A DNA stretch of 46,683 bases from Thermocatellispora tengchongensis (GTDB lineage Bacteria; Actinomycetota; Actinomycetes; Streptosporangiales; Streptosporangiaceae): NCBI RefSeq assembly GCF_014202315.1, contig NZ_JACHGN010000042.1, forward strand, positions 1 to 46,683, read 5' to 3'. Within the stretch, counting starts at the first letter, position 1; each line of letters begins with the position of its first letter. The position numbers were made by a program, and so were the translations under genes. Below the pieces are notes generated by a model. It made no database searches, had not been told where the DNA came from, and was given only the letters and a program-made list of their open reading frames with translations. Positions 25,439 to 34,556 of the stretch are shown in pieces.

Positions 25439-27715
25439 CTGCTCGGCGCGGGCGCGCTGCTGCTCGGCGCGCTCGCGGCGGCCCCGCCCGCCGTGGCGGA
25501 CGGCGGCGGCACGTACGCCAACCCCGTCACGGCCGGGGTGGTGGACACCTTCCCCGACCCGGTGACCATCCGCGGCAAGGACGGCTACTGGTACTCCTAC
25601 GGCACCCAGAACCCGGTGTTCCAGTCCAAGGGCGAGGACGGTGAGCGCTGGCTGCCGATCCTGCGCTCGGCCGACCTGGTGACCTGGGAGTACGCGGGCG
25701 AGGTGTTCACCCCGGCCAACAAGCCGGCCTGGCACAACGGCTCGCGGCTGTGGGCCCCCGACGTGCGCTACTTCAACGACCGCTACTACGTCTACTACTC
25801 GGTTCCGGGCCGTGACACCGTCGGCCTGGCCACCGCGCCCACCCCGACCGGGCCGTGGACCGACGAGGGCGAGGTGCTGCCCCGGCCGAGCGGCTGCAAC
25901 AGCGGCAACATCGACCAGGCCCAGTTCACCGACACCGACGGCACGCCCTACATGTACTGGGGCAGCTACGACGTGATCTGCGTCGCCAAGATGAACGCCG
26001 ACCTGACCCGCATCCAGGGCCCCGTCACCGAGGTCGCCCGCGGGCGCCGGATGGAGGGCGGCTTCGTCGTCAAGCGCGACGGCTACTACTACCTGTTCTA
26101 CTCCGACGCCGGCTGCTGCGACGGCGCGTACAGCGGCTACCAGGTCAAGGTGGGCCGGTCCACCAGCCCGCTCGGCCCGTTCACCGACGACGAGGGCGTG
26201 GACCTGATGGCGCTGACCAGCAAGGGCGCCATCGTCGCCGGGGCCACCGGCAACCGCTGGATCGGCCCTGGCCACAACGGGTTCGTCACCGACCTGTCCG
26301 GCCAGGACTGGCTGGTCTACCACGGCATCGCCTCCGACGACCCGGACCTCAAGCCGGCCTCGAACGGCACCCTCAGGCTGACCAAGCGGCCCATGCTGAT
26401 CGACCGGCTCGACTGGATCGACGGCTGGCCGGTGCTGCGCGCCGGAGCCGGGCCGTCCGAGGGCGAGCAGCCCGCGCCGGTCACCACCCTGGCGGCGGGC
26501 GGCGCCTTCAACGACGGAACCCTCGGGCGCTGGCACGCCGAGGGCTCCGCGCGCGGCGGCTGGAGGCTCGCCGAGGACCAGACCACCCGCGGCCACGTGA
26601 CCCACCCGGGCGGCGGCGGCACGGCGTACCTGGTGTCGGAGGGCAGGGCGCCGGCCGGCGTGCGGGCCGAGGCCGACCTGAAGGTGACCGCCGGCGCGGC
26701 CGGGCTCACCTTCGCCCACGTCAACGCGAACAACCACATCGTGGCCTGGCTGGACCGGGCGCGCGGCGCGCTGGTGACCGACGTGGTGATCGGCGGGAGG
26801 AGCCGCGGCGAGCAGGCCACCCCGCTGCCCGCCGGGTTCCGGTACGACACCTGGCACAACGTGACCGCCGAACTGCGCGGCACGCGCCTGTCGGTGCAGG
26901 TCAGCACGGACCGGATGCGTGACGCGGTGGCGATGCAGGAGCGCGAGGTGCCTCGGGCCGCGGCCCGGCGCGGCGCGGTCGGTGTGGCCGCCCGCGGCGG
27001 CGCGGTGGCCGCCGACAACGTAGGGGCCGCCGCCCTGTACACGCCGGTGACCGAGCGGGTGCCCGAGCCGACGGTCGGCCCGCTGCTGCCGGCGTACAGC
27101 GACGAGTTCGACGGCACCGGGCAGCCGGGCGCGCCCTGGACGTGGGTACGCGGCCCGGCCGCCGGCGCCACGCTGGCGGACGGCGCGCTGACCTGGCCCA
27201 CCCAGAACGCCGAGCTCCACCTCGGCAACAACACGGCGTCGGTGCTGCTGCGCGACGCGCCGCCAGGCGACTTCACCGTCGAGACGAAGATCCACTTCGC
27301 GCCGACGCAGGGCAACCAGCAGGCCGGAATCCTGCTGTACGAGAACGACGACCGCTACTTCAAGATGGCGCACTCGGTGCTGCCGCTCTCGCGCGGCAAC
27401 GGCGCGGTGCTCCAGATGAGCGAGTTCGGCAAGGAGGGCGAGCGGCCCACCACCACCCCGCCGACCGCGGTCGCCAACGCCCCCATGTTCGGCGGCCCGA
27501 CCGCCGACACGATGTGGCTGCGCCTGTCGTACCACAAGGACGCCGCGAACAACGAGAACGAGGTCCGCGCCGCCACCAGCCGCGACGGCGAGCACTGGGT
27601 GCACAACGGCGTGTGGACCCTCCCCGCCAAGGGCCCGCTCAGGATCGGCCTCATCTCGATGAACCGGGCCGGCGCCGTGGCGAAGTTCGACTACGTCCGC
27701 ACCTACCAGGACTGA
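25385..27715 (+). CDS. Secreted GH43-type glycoside hydrolase with C-terminal jelly-roll domains
   Basis: 776 residues. A signal sequence (LRLLGAGALLLGALAAAPPA, cleaved near AVADG) shows export. The five-bladed propeller has the three GH43 acids in context: FPDPV (general base, about residue 56), NIDQAQFTD (pKa-tuning Asp, about 174) and MEGGFVV (general acid, about 222). Around residues 360-550 lies a carbohydrate-binding-like beta domain. From about 560 a concanavalin-type C-terminal domain (YSDEFDGTGQPGAPWTWVRG ... AKFDYVRTYQD) as in beta-xylosidase/arabinanase C2 domains. Likely substrates are arabinose-, xylose- or galactose-containing glycans. Three in-frame GTG codons occur in an 18-base triplet repeat (25385, 25403, 25421). 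I keep the first because it overlaps the sulfatase stop and has GGAGG four bases before it. Confidence 0.92.
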   Translation: MTRTSRVTRTSGVTRPLRLLGAGALLLGALAAAPPAVADGGGTYANPVTAGVVDTFPDPVTIRGKDGYWYSYGTQNPVFQSKGEDGERWLPILRSADLVTWEYAGEVFTPANKPAWHNGSRLWAPDVRYFNDRYYVYYSVPGRDTVGLATAPTPTGPWTDEGEVLPRPSGCNSGNIDQAQFTDTDGTPYMYWGSYDVICVAKMNADLTRIQGPVTEVARGRRMEGGFVVKRDGYYYLFYSDAGCCDGAYSGYQVKVGRSTSPLGPFTDDEGVDLMALTSKGAIVAGATGNRWIGPGHNGFVTDLSGQDWLVYHGIASDDPDLKPASNGTLRLTKRPMLIDRLDWIDGWPVLRAGAGPSEGEQPAPVTTLAAGGAFNDGTLGRWHAEGSARGGWRLAEDQTTRGHVTHPGGGGTAYLVSEGRAPAGVRAEADLKVTAGAAGLTFAHVNANNHIVAWLDRARGALVTDVVIGGRSRGEQATPLPAGFRYDTWHNVTAELRGTRLSVQVSTDRMRDAVAMQEREVPRAAARRGAVGVAARGGAVAADNVGAAALYTPVTERVPEPTVGPLLPAYSDEFDGTGQPGAPWTWVRGPAAGATLADGALTWPTQNAELHLGNNTASVLLRDAPPGDFTVETKIHFAPTQGNQQAGILLYENDDRYFKMAHSVLPLSRGNGAVLQMSEFGKEGERPTTTPPTAVANAPMFGGPTADTMWLRLSYHKDAANNENEVRAATSRDGEHWVHNGVWTLPAKGPLRIGLISMNRAGAVAKFDYVRTYQD

Positions 27716-27727
27716 TCCCCGTCCCCG

Positions 27728-27770
27728 CGTGCCCCGTGCCGGATGTTCCCCGGCGCGGGGCACGCTTTTT
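27728..27770 (+). terminator. Intrinsic terminator after the GH43 gene
   Basis: A 15-bp stem (27728-27742 with 27750-27764, one G-T pair) with a 7-base loop is followed by C and TTTTT. It is a rare classical rho-independent terminator in this GC-rich DNA, and it closes the ROK-importer-sulfatase-GH43 unit. Confidence 0.88.
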
Positions 27771-27773
27771 CAT

Positions 27774-27798
27774 GCCCGCTAGATCCGATCTAGCGGGC
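27774..27798. promoter_or_regulatory. Perfect 25-bp palindrome, candidate operator
   Basis: GCCCGCTAGATC-C-GATCTAGCGGGC: 12-base perfect arms around one base, 51 bases before the FMN reductase start. Size and symmetry suit a dimeric repressor of TetR or MarR type controlling the reductase-DrrAB unit. No such regulator gene is adjacent. Confidence 0.6.
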
Positions 27799-27849
27799 GC
27801 CCGCGCCGATCTCGCGCCTGTCGGGTGAGCGAGACGGGAGGAGGGCGAC

Positions 27850-28434
27850 GTGGACGACCTGAACGGCACGCCTCCGCTGCGTGTGGCAGTGATCATGGGC
27901 AGCACCCGCGAAGGGCGCGTCTGCGACGCCGTCACCGGGTGGTTCGCCGAGGTCGCGCGGCGCCGGCGCGAGCTGGACGTCAGCGTGCTCGACCTCGCCG
28001 GATACGACTTCCCGGCCAGGTATCCGCGGCGGGTCACCGACGCCATGTGCGCCTTCACCGCCCAGATCGGGCGGGCGGAGGCGTTCGTGATCGTCTGTCC
28101 CGAGTACAACCGCAGCTTCCCCGCCCCGCTCAAGCAGGCGATCGACTACGGCTACGACGAGTGGCAGGCCAAGCCGGTCGGGTTCGTGGCCTACGGCGGC
28201 CGGTCGCGGGGCGTCTACGCGGTCGAGCAGCTCAGAAGCGTCTTCACCGAGCTGCACGCGATGACCGTACGCGACTTCGTCGGCCTCGACCTGTTCAACG
28301 GCGAGACCGACGACGCCTGCCGGCCGTGCGGCACCGACGACCAGATGCGCGCCGCCGCCGCCATGCTCGACCAGCTCACCTGGTGGGGGCTGGCCCTGCG
28401 CGCGGCCCGCTCCGCCCGGCCGTACGCCTCGTGA
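27850..28434 (+). CDS. NAD(P)H-dependent FMN reductase / flavodoxin-fold quinone reductase
   Basis: 194 residues with the flavodoxin-like fold of the FMN_red family: [20 protein letters not shown] forms the FMN phosphate loop, [20 protein letters not shown] is the hallmark PEYN motif, and [14 protein letters not shown] precedes the C-terminal helices. It reduces FMN, quinones or azo compounds using NAD(P)H. The GTG at 27850 follows GGGAGGAGG. The gap to the ABC ATPase is 19 bases, so this is probably the first gene of an exporter operon, fitting detoxification of redox-active compounds (inference). Confidence 0.92.
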   Translation: MDDLNGTPPLRVAVIMGSTREGRVCDAVTGWFAEVARRRRELDVSVLDLAGYDFPARYPRRVTDAMCAFTAQIGRAEAFVIVCPEYNRSFPAPLKQAIDYGYDEWQAKPVGFVAYGGRSRGVYAVEQLRSVFTELHAMTVRDFVGLDLFNGETDDACRPCGTDDQMRAAAAMLDQLTWWGLALRAARSARPYAS

Positions 28435-28453
28435 CCCAGTTCAAGGAGCACAC

Positions 28454-29446
28454 ATGCGCAAGCGATCAACCGACCTGGCGATAGAGACATCGGGCCTGGT
28501 CAAGACCTTCGGCGACAACCGCGCCGTGGACGGGCTGGACCTGTCGGTCCCGGCCGGCACCGTGTACGGCGTGCTGGGCCCGAACGGCGCGGGCAAGACG
28601 ACGGCCGTGCGGATGCTGGCCACACTGCTGCGCCCCGACGGCGGCGAGGCCCGGGTGTTCGGGCACGACGTGGTGCGCGAGGCCGACACCGTACGCGGGC
28701 TGGTCAGCCTGACCGGGCAGTACGCCTCGGTGGACGAGGACATGACCGGCATGGAGAACCTGATCCTGCTCGGCCGGCTGCTCGGGCACGCCAAACCGGC
28801 CGCGCGCGACCGGGCCGCCCAGTTGCTGGAGGCGTTCGGGCTCACCGAGGCCGCCGACCGGCAGGTGAAGAACTACTCCGGCGGCATGCGGCGGCGCATC
28901 GACATCGCCGCCAGCATCCTGAACACCCCCGAGCTGCTGTTCCTGGACGAGCCCACCACCGGCCTCGATCCGCGCAGCCGCAGCCAGGTGTGGGACATCG
29001 TCCGGATCGTGGTGGCCCACGGCACCACGGTGCTGCTCACCACGCAGTACCTCGACGAGGCCGACCGGCTCGCCGGGCGGATCGCGGTCATCGACCACGG
29101 GCGGCTCATCGCCGAGGGCACCCCCGGCGAGCTGAAGTCCTCGGTCGGCGCGGGCTCGGTGCACGTACGGCTGCGCGACCCGGCGCAGCGCCCCGAGGCC
29201 GAGCGCGTCCTGGCCAGGGAACTTCGCGCGCAGGTCTACCTGGAGGCCGACCCGGTCGCGCTGACCGTCCGCGTCAACGGCGAGGAGAGCGACCGGGCGG
29301 CGGCCGAGCAGGCGGCGCGCGCCCTGTCCGAGCTGGCCGCCTCCGGCATCGTCGTGGACGACTTCTCCCTCGGCCAGCCCAGCCTGGACGAGGTCTTCCT
29401 CGCCCTCACCGACCGTCCCGCGACCACCGAGGAGGCAGCGGCATGA
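28454..29446 (+). CDS. DrrA-type ABC exporter ATPase
   Basis: 330 residues. Walker [10 protein letters not shown], the [18 protein letters not shown] block, signature [14 protein letters not shown], Walker [17 protein letters not shown] and switch [12 protein letters not shown] identify the daunorubicin-resistance DrrA class. About 100 C-terminal residues form the DrrA-specific domain, ending [14 protein letters not shown]. The ATG at 28454 has AAGGAG five bases upstream. It is coupled to the DrrB-type permease (ATGA). It drives export of hydrophobic drugs or lipids; the substrate is unknown. Confidence 0.95.
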   Translation: MRKRSTDLAIETSGLVKTFGDNRAVDGLDLSVPAGTVYGVLGPNGAGKTTAVRMLATLLRPDGGEARVFGHDVVREADTVRGLVSLTGQYASVDEDMTGMENLILLGRLLGHAKPAARDRAAQLLEAFGLTEAADRQVKNYSGGMRRRIDIAASILNTPELLFLDEPTTGLDPRSRSQVWDIVRIVVAHGTTVLLTTQYLDEADRLAGRIAVIDHGRLIAEGTPGELKSSVGAGSVHVRLRDPAQRPEAERVLARELRAQVYLEADPVALTVRVNGEESDRAAAEQAARALSELAASGIVVDDFSLGQPSLDEVFLALTDRPATTEEAAA

Positions 29447-30288
29447 GCAGCACCGCGACCGAGACCGGCACCACCTTCGCCCCCGCCGCCGACACGCTGG
29501 GCGCCGTGCTCATGCCCGGCGCCCGCCCGCCCCGGCCGAGCGCGTGGTCCGCGTCGGTGACGTTCGGCTGGCGGGCGATGTTGAAGATCAAGCACGTGCC
29601 CGATCAGCTCTTCGACGTCACCGCGTTTCCGATCATGATGACGCTGATGTTCACCTACCTGTTCGGCGGCGCACTGGCGGGCTCCACGACGGAGTACCTG
29701 CAGTTCCTGCTGCCCGGCATCATGGTGATGAGCGTCGTGCAGATCACCATGTACACCGGCGTGGCGGTGAAGACCGACATCGAGAAGGGGGTCTTCGACC
29801 GGTTCCGCACCCTGCCCATCTGGCGCCCCGCGCCCATGGTCGGCTACCTGCTGGGCGACCTGTTCCGCTACGCGATGGCCTCGGTGGTCATCCTGATCGT
29901 CGGCCTGGTGCTCGGCTTCCGCCCCGGCGGCGGCCCGGTGGGCGTGCTGGCCGGGATGGCGCTGCTGGTGGGCTTCTCGTTCGCGCTGTCGTGGGTCTGG
30001 ACCATGTTCGGCCTGCTGCTGCGCTCGGAGAAGTCGGTGATGGGGATCAGCATGCTGGTGCTGTTCCCGCTCACCTTCCTCAGCAGCGTGTTCGTCGATC
30101 CGAGGACGATGCCGGGCTGGCTGGAGGCGTTCGTCAACGTCAACCCGATCACCCAGCTCGTCGACGCGGTGCGCGCCCTGATGGCCGGCACCACCGCCAC
30201 CGGCGAGATCGCCTGGGTCCTCGCCTCCGGCGCGGTCTTCATCGTGGTCTTCGGCACCCTCACCATGCGCCTGTACAACCGCAAGTAG
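29443..30288 (+). CDS. DrrB-type ABC-2 exporter permease
   Basis: 281 residues. A soluble N-terminus of about 45 residues is followed by six membrane helices in ABC-2 arrangement: [20 protein letters not shown], the loop [33 protein letters not shown] and [16 protein letters not shown], the last two being family hallmarks. The ATG overlaps the DrrA stop by 4 bases. A 13-bp hairpin follows 11 bases after its stop. Confidence 0.94.
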   Translation: MSSTATETGTTFAPAADTLGAVLMPGARPPRPSAWSASVTFGWRAMLKIKHVPDQLFDVTAFPIMMTLMFTYLFGGALAGSTTEYLQFLLPGIMVMSVVQITMYTGVAVKTDIEKGVFDRFRTLPIWRPAPMVGYLLGDLFRYAMASVVILIVGLVLGFRPGGGPVGVLAGMALLVGFSFALSWVWTMFGLLLRSEKSVMGISMLVLFPLTFLSSVFVDPRTMPGWLEAFVNVNPITQLVDAVRALMAGTTATGEIAWVLASGAVFIVVFGTLTMRLYNRK

Positions 30289-30298
30289 TACGCGGCAG

Positions 30299-30330
30299 TG
30301 GCCCGCGCCCGCCTCGCCGGGCGCGGGCCA
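30299..30330 (+). terminator. GC-rich hairpin after the DrrAB operon
   Basis: TGGCCCGCGCCCG (30299-30311) pairs perfectly with CGGGCGCGGGCCA (30318-30330) around a 6-base loop. There is no T tract, as is common for actinobacterial I-shaped terminators. It lies between convergent genes, so it can act both ways. Confidence 0.7.
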
Positions 30331-30331
30331 C

Positions 30332-30460
30332 TCGCGCGTTCCCGCGGGGCCGCGGCGGTGGCGCGGCCCCTTCGCGCGTTCCCGCGGGGCCGCAGCGGTG
30401 GCGCGGCCTCTTCGCGCGTTCCCGCAGGGCCGCGGCGGTGGCGCGGCCCCCTCGCGCGTT
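30332..30460. repeat. 40-bp tandem repeat array, three copies plus a partial
   Basis: Units start TCGCGCGTTCCCGC at 30332, 30372 and 30412, exactly 40 bases apart. A 9-base piece of the next unit lies at 30452-30460. Each unit contains an internal hairpin of the form GGGGCCGCG...CGCGGCCCC. The array lies between the convergent DrrB and AAA-regulator genes. Confidence 0.85.
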
Positions 30461-30494
30461 CACAGCCCGGGGCCGCGCGAACAGGCGCCCGCGG

Positions 30495-33400
30495 TCACAG
30501 CCGCCAGGGGATCGTCCGGTCGGGGTGGTAGGCGCAGGTGGAGCCGGTGGAGACCGTGGCGCGCAGGTGGGCGGCCAGGGCGGGGTGGACCTTGTCGAGC
30601 TTGCGCAGCGTGTCGCGGATGCGGGCGGTGACGGTCTTGCGGGCCCGTTCGGCCTCGTCGCCCAGCCGGCGGGCCCGGCCGCCCAGGCCCGCCGCGGCGC
30701 GCAGCTCGGCCAGCAGCGCTTCCCGCTCGCGGTCGTACGCCGCCGCGCGCGCGTCGTCGCCCAGTGCGGCGGCGCGGTCGATCTCCTCGTCCAGGCGGGC
30801 CAGATGGGCGCGGTAGCGGGCCTTGGCCTCCTCGTCGAGCACGTCGTCGCCCCCCATGCGCCGGGCGGCGACGACCACCTCGCCGCCCTCGGGGTCGAGC
30901 AGGCGCACGGCGGGCAGCTCGGTCGCCGGGCTGCCCAGCAGGGTGTGCAGGTCGCGCAGGCCCTTGGCGTCGGGCAGGTGGGCGGTGCGGCCGGCGTAGG
31001 TCAGCCGCCACACCGGGCCCTCACGGCGGAACTCCGGGGTGCTCGGCGCGGCGGGCTCGTGCGGGGCGGGCTCGTGCGGGGCGGCGGGCTCGTGCGGGGC
31101 CGGCGGGCGTACGCGGTCGCGGGCGCGGGCGGCGGCCTCGGGGATGTGCCGCATGCCCAGCTCGGCCGCCTCGCTCACGGCGCCGTCGAGGAGCGCGGCG
31201 GCGGCCTCGGCGTCGCCCGGCGCGGCGCGGGCGATCCGGGCCTGGGCGAGCAGGACCCGGGCCTCGACCGACCAGGGGCGCGAACGGAGCCGGTCGGCGG
31301 AGCGCCGGGCGGCGGTGGCGTGCTCGATCGCGGAATCCCAGCGCTCCTGGGCCGCCTCGACGACCCCCATCCAGTACGCCGCCGGCCCGCTGACGTCCCA
31401 GCCGTACATGGACACCAGCCAGTGACCGTTCTCCGCGAACGGCGCCAGGTCCGCGCGGGCCCGCTCGCACAGCCCGGGATCGGCGGTGGCCGCGGCGACC
31501 TCGGCCTGGAAGCGCAGCCACAGCGGGCGCAGCGAGGGGTCGCCGGGCACGCCCCGAACGGCCGCCTCGTCGAGCTGACTCAACGCGGGATCGGAGTCGC
31601 CGCGGCGCAGCGCCGTCAGCGCGGCCAGCACCGCCGGGCACGGGTGCTTGCTGCGCGACAGCCTGTCGAGCAGGTCGCCCGTCTCGTCGTGGCGGCCCTG
31701 GAGCATCAGCAGCGACCAGCGGTGGTGGTCGAGCATGTGGCCGAAGTGCTCGTGCTCCGGCGCGTGCTCGTCGCTCATCGCGACGACCTCGGTGAGCAGC
31801 TCCTCGGCGCGGGCGAAGTCGCCCTCGACACCGCAGATGATGCTCCCGTCGATGGCCGAGGACATGCCGATCCGCAGCAGGTCGCTGCGCTCGCCCAGCA
31901 CGAGGTAGTCGCGGTACTGGTCCAGGTAGTGCGGGTCGCCCTGCTCCAGCAGCGCCACCCAGCGCAGCGCGGCGGCGAAGTACTCCAGCTCGGCGTCCGA
32001 GCCGCGCCGCGCGACCTCCATCAGCTCGCTGGTCAGCTCGGTCCGCTCGGCGGCGGTGCCGGGGCCGTAGATGCTGTCGTGGTAGGCCCACAGCCCGAAC
32101 ATCAGCGCCTCGTCGTCGCCCGAGCGCCGGGCCAGCTTGACGGCGTGCAGGGCGAGGTCGCGGACCAGGGTCTCGATGCTCGCCTCCCCGGGTTCGCCGG
32201 CCCCGATCAGCCGGGCGTGCGCCTCGCGCAGCAGCGCCTCGCCCTCGGCGCCGAAGGCGTAGCCGCCGTGCAGCGCCAGGGCGACCCGGGCCAGCAGCTC
32301 GGGGTCGTCGCGCTCGCGCGCCACCGTCATCGCCTCGCGAAGGTACCGCCGCCCCTCGGCGTGCTGCCCCATGTGATACAGGGACGTGCCCAGATCCAGG
32401 GCGATCACCACGCGCTTGCGCGGGTCGCCGGAGACGAGCGCGAGCGCCCGGCGCCGGTGCTCGGCGGCCTCGTCCATGGCCAGCCTCCCGGTGGCGTCGC
32501 GAGCGGCGGCCAGCAGCAGCTCGACGGCGCGGGCCGGCTCGACCCGATCGCCGGCGAGGTGGGCGTGCCCGGCGATATCCGCCGGGCGCATGTGCCGCTC
32601 GGCCAGATCGGGGGCGGCGTCCATCGCGTGCACGACCGCCGCGTGCCGGGCGCACAGCTCGGCGGCGTCGGCGGCCAGCGCGGAGTACAGGGTCTCGCGG
32701 ACCAGATCGTGGGCGAACGCGAACACGCCCCCGCCCCCGGCCGTGACCAGCCGGGCCGCGACCGCCTGCTCCAGCAGCCGATCGACGTGCGCGACGGGCT
32801 CGGCGGCCACCGCCCCGAGCACCTGCCGATGGAACTCGCGACCGAGCACGGCGGCCGTGGTGAGCAGCTCGGCCACCGGCCGGGGCAGCAACGACAGCCG
32901 CCGGGCCAGCGTGTCGCGCACCCCCGGCGCGATGGCGGTCACCGGCCCGCCGCTACGCCACAGCCGCACCATCTCTTCCACGAAGAACGGATTGCCACCG
33001 GTACGCCGGTGCACCTCCGCCACCAGCTCCCCCGGCGGCTCCTGCCCCGCCGTACGCGCCATGAGCGCCCCGACCTCGTCACGGCCCAGCCCGGTGAGCG
33101 TGATCGTGGTCGCCCGCGCCACCAGCGGCAGCAGCAACGGCCGGAGCGGATGACCGGCCGGCTCGACCTCCGCGTCCCGATAGGTGCCCACCAGCAGCAG
33201 CCGCTCGAACCAGGTGTGCTGCGCGGCGAACTCCAGCAACCGCAACGAGGCCGGATCGGCCCAGTGCAGATCATCCAGCACGACCACCACCGGCCGCACC
33301 TGCGCCGCCGCCACCAACGCCCCGGTCACGGCGTCATAGAGCCGAAACGCCGCCGCCCCCGCCGCCTCCTCGGCCAGCGCTCCAGCCGAGGACACGGTGG

Positions 33401-34556
33401 GCACAGAGGACAGGGAGGGCGCAGAGGACGTGCTGGGCACGGAAGGCCCACCCGACCCGGAAGGCACAGGCGCAGACGACCCGACATATCCGGCAGTCCC
33501 GACCTGCGCGGACGGCACGGCCTGCGCGGACGGCACGGCCTGCGCGGACGGCACGGCCTGCGCAGATGGCGCGGCCTGCGCAGATGGCGCGGCCTGCGCA
33601 GATGGCGCGGCCTGCGCAGATGGCGCGGATAGAGGTGCTGTTGCTGAGGAAGCGGCCCCATCAGCGGACCCGGCCGACTCGGCGGGCGCACTCTCAGGGA
33701 GCGCGGGATTCGCGGGGAAGGCGGCGCTCCCGGAGAGGGCGGGGTTTGCAGAGAGGCCGGGGTTTCCGGGGACGGCGGGGTTACCGGGAAGCGCGGCGTT
33801 CCCGGGGAGCGCGGCGTTCCCGGGGAGCGCGGCCTGCCCGGAGGACGTAGCCGCCCCGGGGAGTGCGGCGGAGCCGGGGAGCTCGGCGTTTCCGGAAAAT
33901 ACGGCGTTTTCGGGGAGCCAGGCCAGTCCGGAGGACGTGGCCGTGCCGGGGAGCGTGGCGGAGCCGGGGAGCTCGGCGTTTCCAGAGAACGCAGCGTTTT
34001 CGGGGAGCCCGGCCAGCCCGGAGGACGTGGCCGTGCCGGGGAGCGTGGCGGAGCCGGGGAGCGTGGCGGAGCCAGGAAGGGGGGCGGAGCCAGGAAGGGG
34101 GGCGGAGCCAGGAAGGGGGGCGGAGCCAGGAAGGGGGGCGGAGCCAGGAAGGGGGGCGGAGCCGGGGAGCGCGGCGGAGCCGGGAAGGGGGGCGGGGGCG
34201 GGGCCGAAGGAGGCGGCCTCGCCGAGAAGGGCGCGCAGGCTGGAGCCGGCGGCGGTCTCGATCTCGGCCCACTCCTCGGCCGGCAGCGCGCGGCGCAGGG
34301 CCCGCACGACCTGCACCCAGGGCCAGTAGCCGGGCGCGCTGCCGGAATCCCAGCAGGTGCCGCTGAGCACCAGCGCCCCCAGCCGCCGGGCCTCGGCCAC
34401 GGCGCTGCCGACCAGCGTGGTCTTGCCGATGCCTGCCTCGCCGGTGACCAGTACCAGGCCACCGTGGCTGGTGACGGCACGCTCGATCTCGGCACGCAGC
34501 ATCGCGGCAGGGTGCTCCCTGCCGATCAGCCCGGTGCCGTTCCCGCTCGCAAGCAT
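30495..34556 (-). CDS. Very large AAA/STAND-type ATPase regulator with hexapeptide-repeat insertion
   Basis: 1353 residues from the ATG at 34556. Start of the AAA_16/STAND domain: LIGREHPAAMLRAEIERA, then Walker A GEAGIGKTT (residues 39-47). At about 115-390 the domain is interrupted by a low-complexity segment of PLPGSA-, LPGNAA- and PSAQAA-type hexapeptides. The ATPase resumes with VRPVVVVLDDLHWADPASLR (Walker B), GTYRDAEVEPAGHPLRPLLL and LTGLGRDEVGALM. A long TPR-like helical region follows. The C-terminal 170 residues (VWRLTYAGRTAHLPDAKGL ... LRKLDKVHPALAAHL) form the domain that ends many actinobacterial regulators of this kind. There is no LuxR helix-turn-helix. Role: signal-responsive switch, target unknown. 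The frame upstream of 34556 is Arg-rich and was not used. Confidence 0.85.
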   Translation of the reverse strand: MLASGNGTGLIGREHPAAMLRAEIERAVTSHGGLVLVTGEAGIGKTTLVGSAVAEARRLGALVLSGTCWDSGSAPGYWPWVQVVRALRRALPAEEWAEIETAAGSSLRALLGEAASFGPAPAPLPGSAALPGSAPLPGSAPLPGSAPLPGSAPLPGSAPLPGSATLPGSATLPGTATSSGLAGLPENAAFSGNAELPGSATLPGTATSSGLAWLPENAVFSGNAELPGSAALPGAATSSGQAALPGNAALPGNAALPGNPAVPGNPGLSANPALSGSAAFPANPALPESAPAESAGSADGAASSATAPLSAPSAQAAPSAQAAPSAQAAPSAQAVPSAQAVPSAQAVPSAQVGTAGYVGSSAPVPSGSGGPSVPSTSSAPSLSSVPTVSSAGALAEEAAGAAAFRLYDAVTGALVAAAQVRPVVVVLDDLHWADPASLRLLEFAAQHTWFERLLLVGTYRDAEVEPAGHPLRPLLLPLVARATTITLTGLGRDEVGALMARTAGQEPPGELVAEVHRRTGGNPFFVEEMVRLWRSGGPVTAIAPGVRDTLARRLSLLPRPVAELLTTAAVLGREFHRQVLGAVAAEPVAHVDRLLEQAVAARLVTAGGGGVFAFAHDLVRETLYSALAADAAELCARHAAVVHAMDAAPDLAERHMRPADIAGHAHLAGDRVEPARAVELLLAAARDATGRLAMDEAAEHRRRALALVSGDPRKRVVIALDLGTSLYHMGQHAEGRRYLREAMTVARERDDPELLARVALALHGGYAFGAEGEALLREAHARLIGAGEPGEASIETLVRDLALHAVKLARRSGDDEALMFGLWAYHDSIYGPGTAAERTELTSELMEVARRGSDAELEYFAAALRWVALLEQGDPHYLDQYRDYLVLGERSDLLRIGMSSAIDGSIICGVEGDFARAEELLTEVVAMSDEHAPEHEHFGHMLDHHRWSLLMLQGRHDETGDLLDRLSRSKHPCPAVLAALTALRRGDSDPALSQLDEAAVRGVPGDPSLRPLWLRFQAEVAAATADPGLCERARADLAPFAENGHWLVSMYGWDVSGPAAYWMGVVEAAQERWDSAIEHATAARRSADRLRSRPWSVEARVLLAQARIARAAPGDAEAAAALLDGAVSEAAELGMRHIPEAAARARDRVRPPAPHEPAAPHEPAPHEPAAPSTPEFRREGPVWRLTYAGRTAHLPDAKGLRDLHTLLGSPATELPAVRLLDPEGGEVVVAARRMGGDDVLDEEAKARYRAHLARLDEEIDRAAALGDDARAAAYDREREALLAELRAAAGLGGRARRLGDEAERARKTVTARIRDTLRKLDKVHPALAAHLRATVSTGSTCAYHPDRTIPWRL
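33502..33627. repeat. 7 x 18-bp repeat encoding PSAQA(V/A)
   Basis: Seven consecutive 18-base units of the type GCCTGCGCGGACGGCACG or GCCTGCGCAGATGGCGCG. The first three share one variant and the last four another, which suggests block expansion. They encode a hexapeptide repeat in the AAA regulator in frame. Confidence 0.85.
34066..34155. repeat. 5 x 18-bp repeat encoding PLPGSA
   Basis: Five near-identical units GCGGAGCCAGGAAGGGGG. Degenerate relatives of the same hexapeptide (LPGSAA, LPGNAA, LPENAV) extend from about 33700 to 34200, showing older expansions of one unit. In frame with the AAA regulator. Confidence 0.85.

Noticed and set aside
29544-33632. 1362-codon open frame on the plus strand
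   Set aside because: It is antisense to the AAA regulator, whose minus-strand frame has clear Walker motifs and a family C-terminal domain. The plus-strand product is Gly/Arg/Gln-rich with no motifs: a shadow of high GC.
33502-34155. CRISPR-like regular repeats
   Set aside because: The units are contiguous 18-mers without spacers and encode in-frame hexapeptides, so this is a coding repeat.
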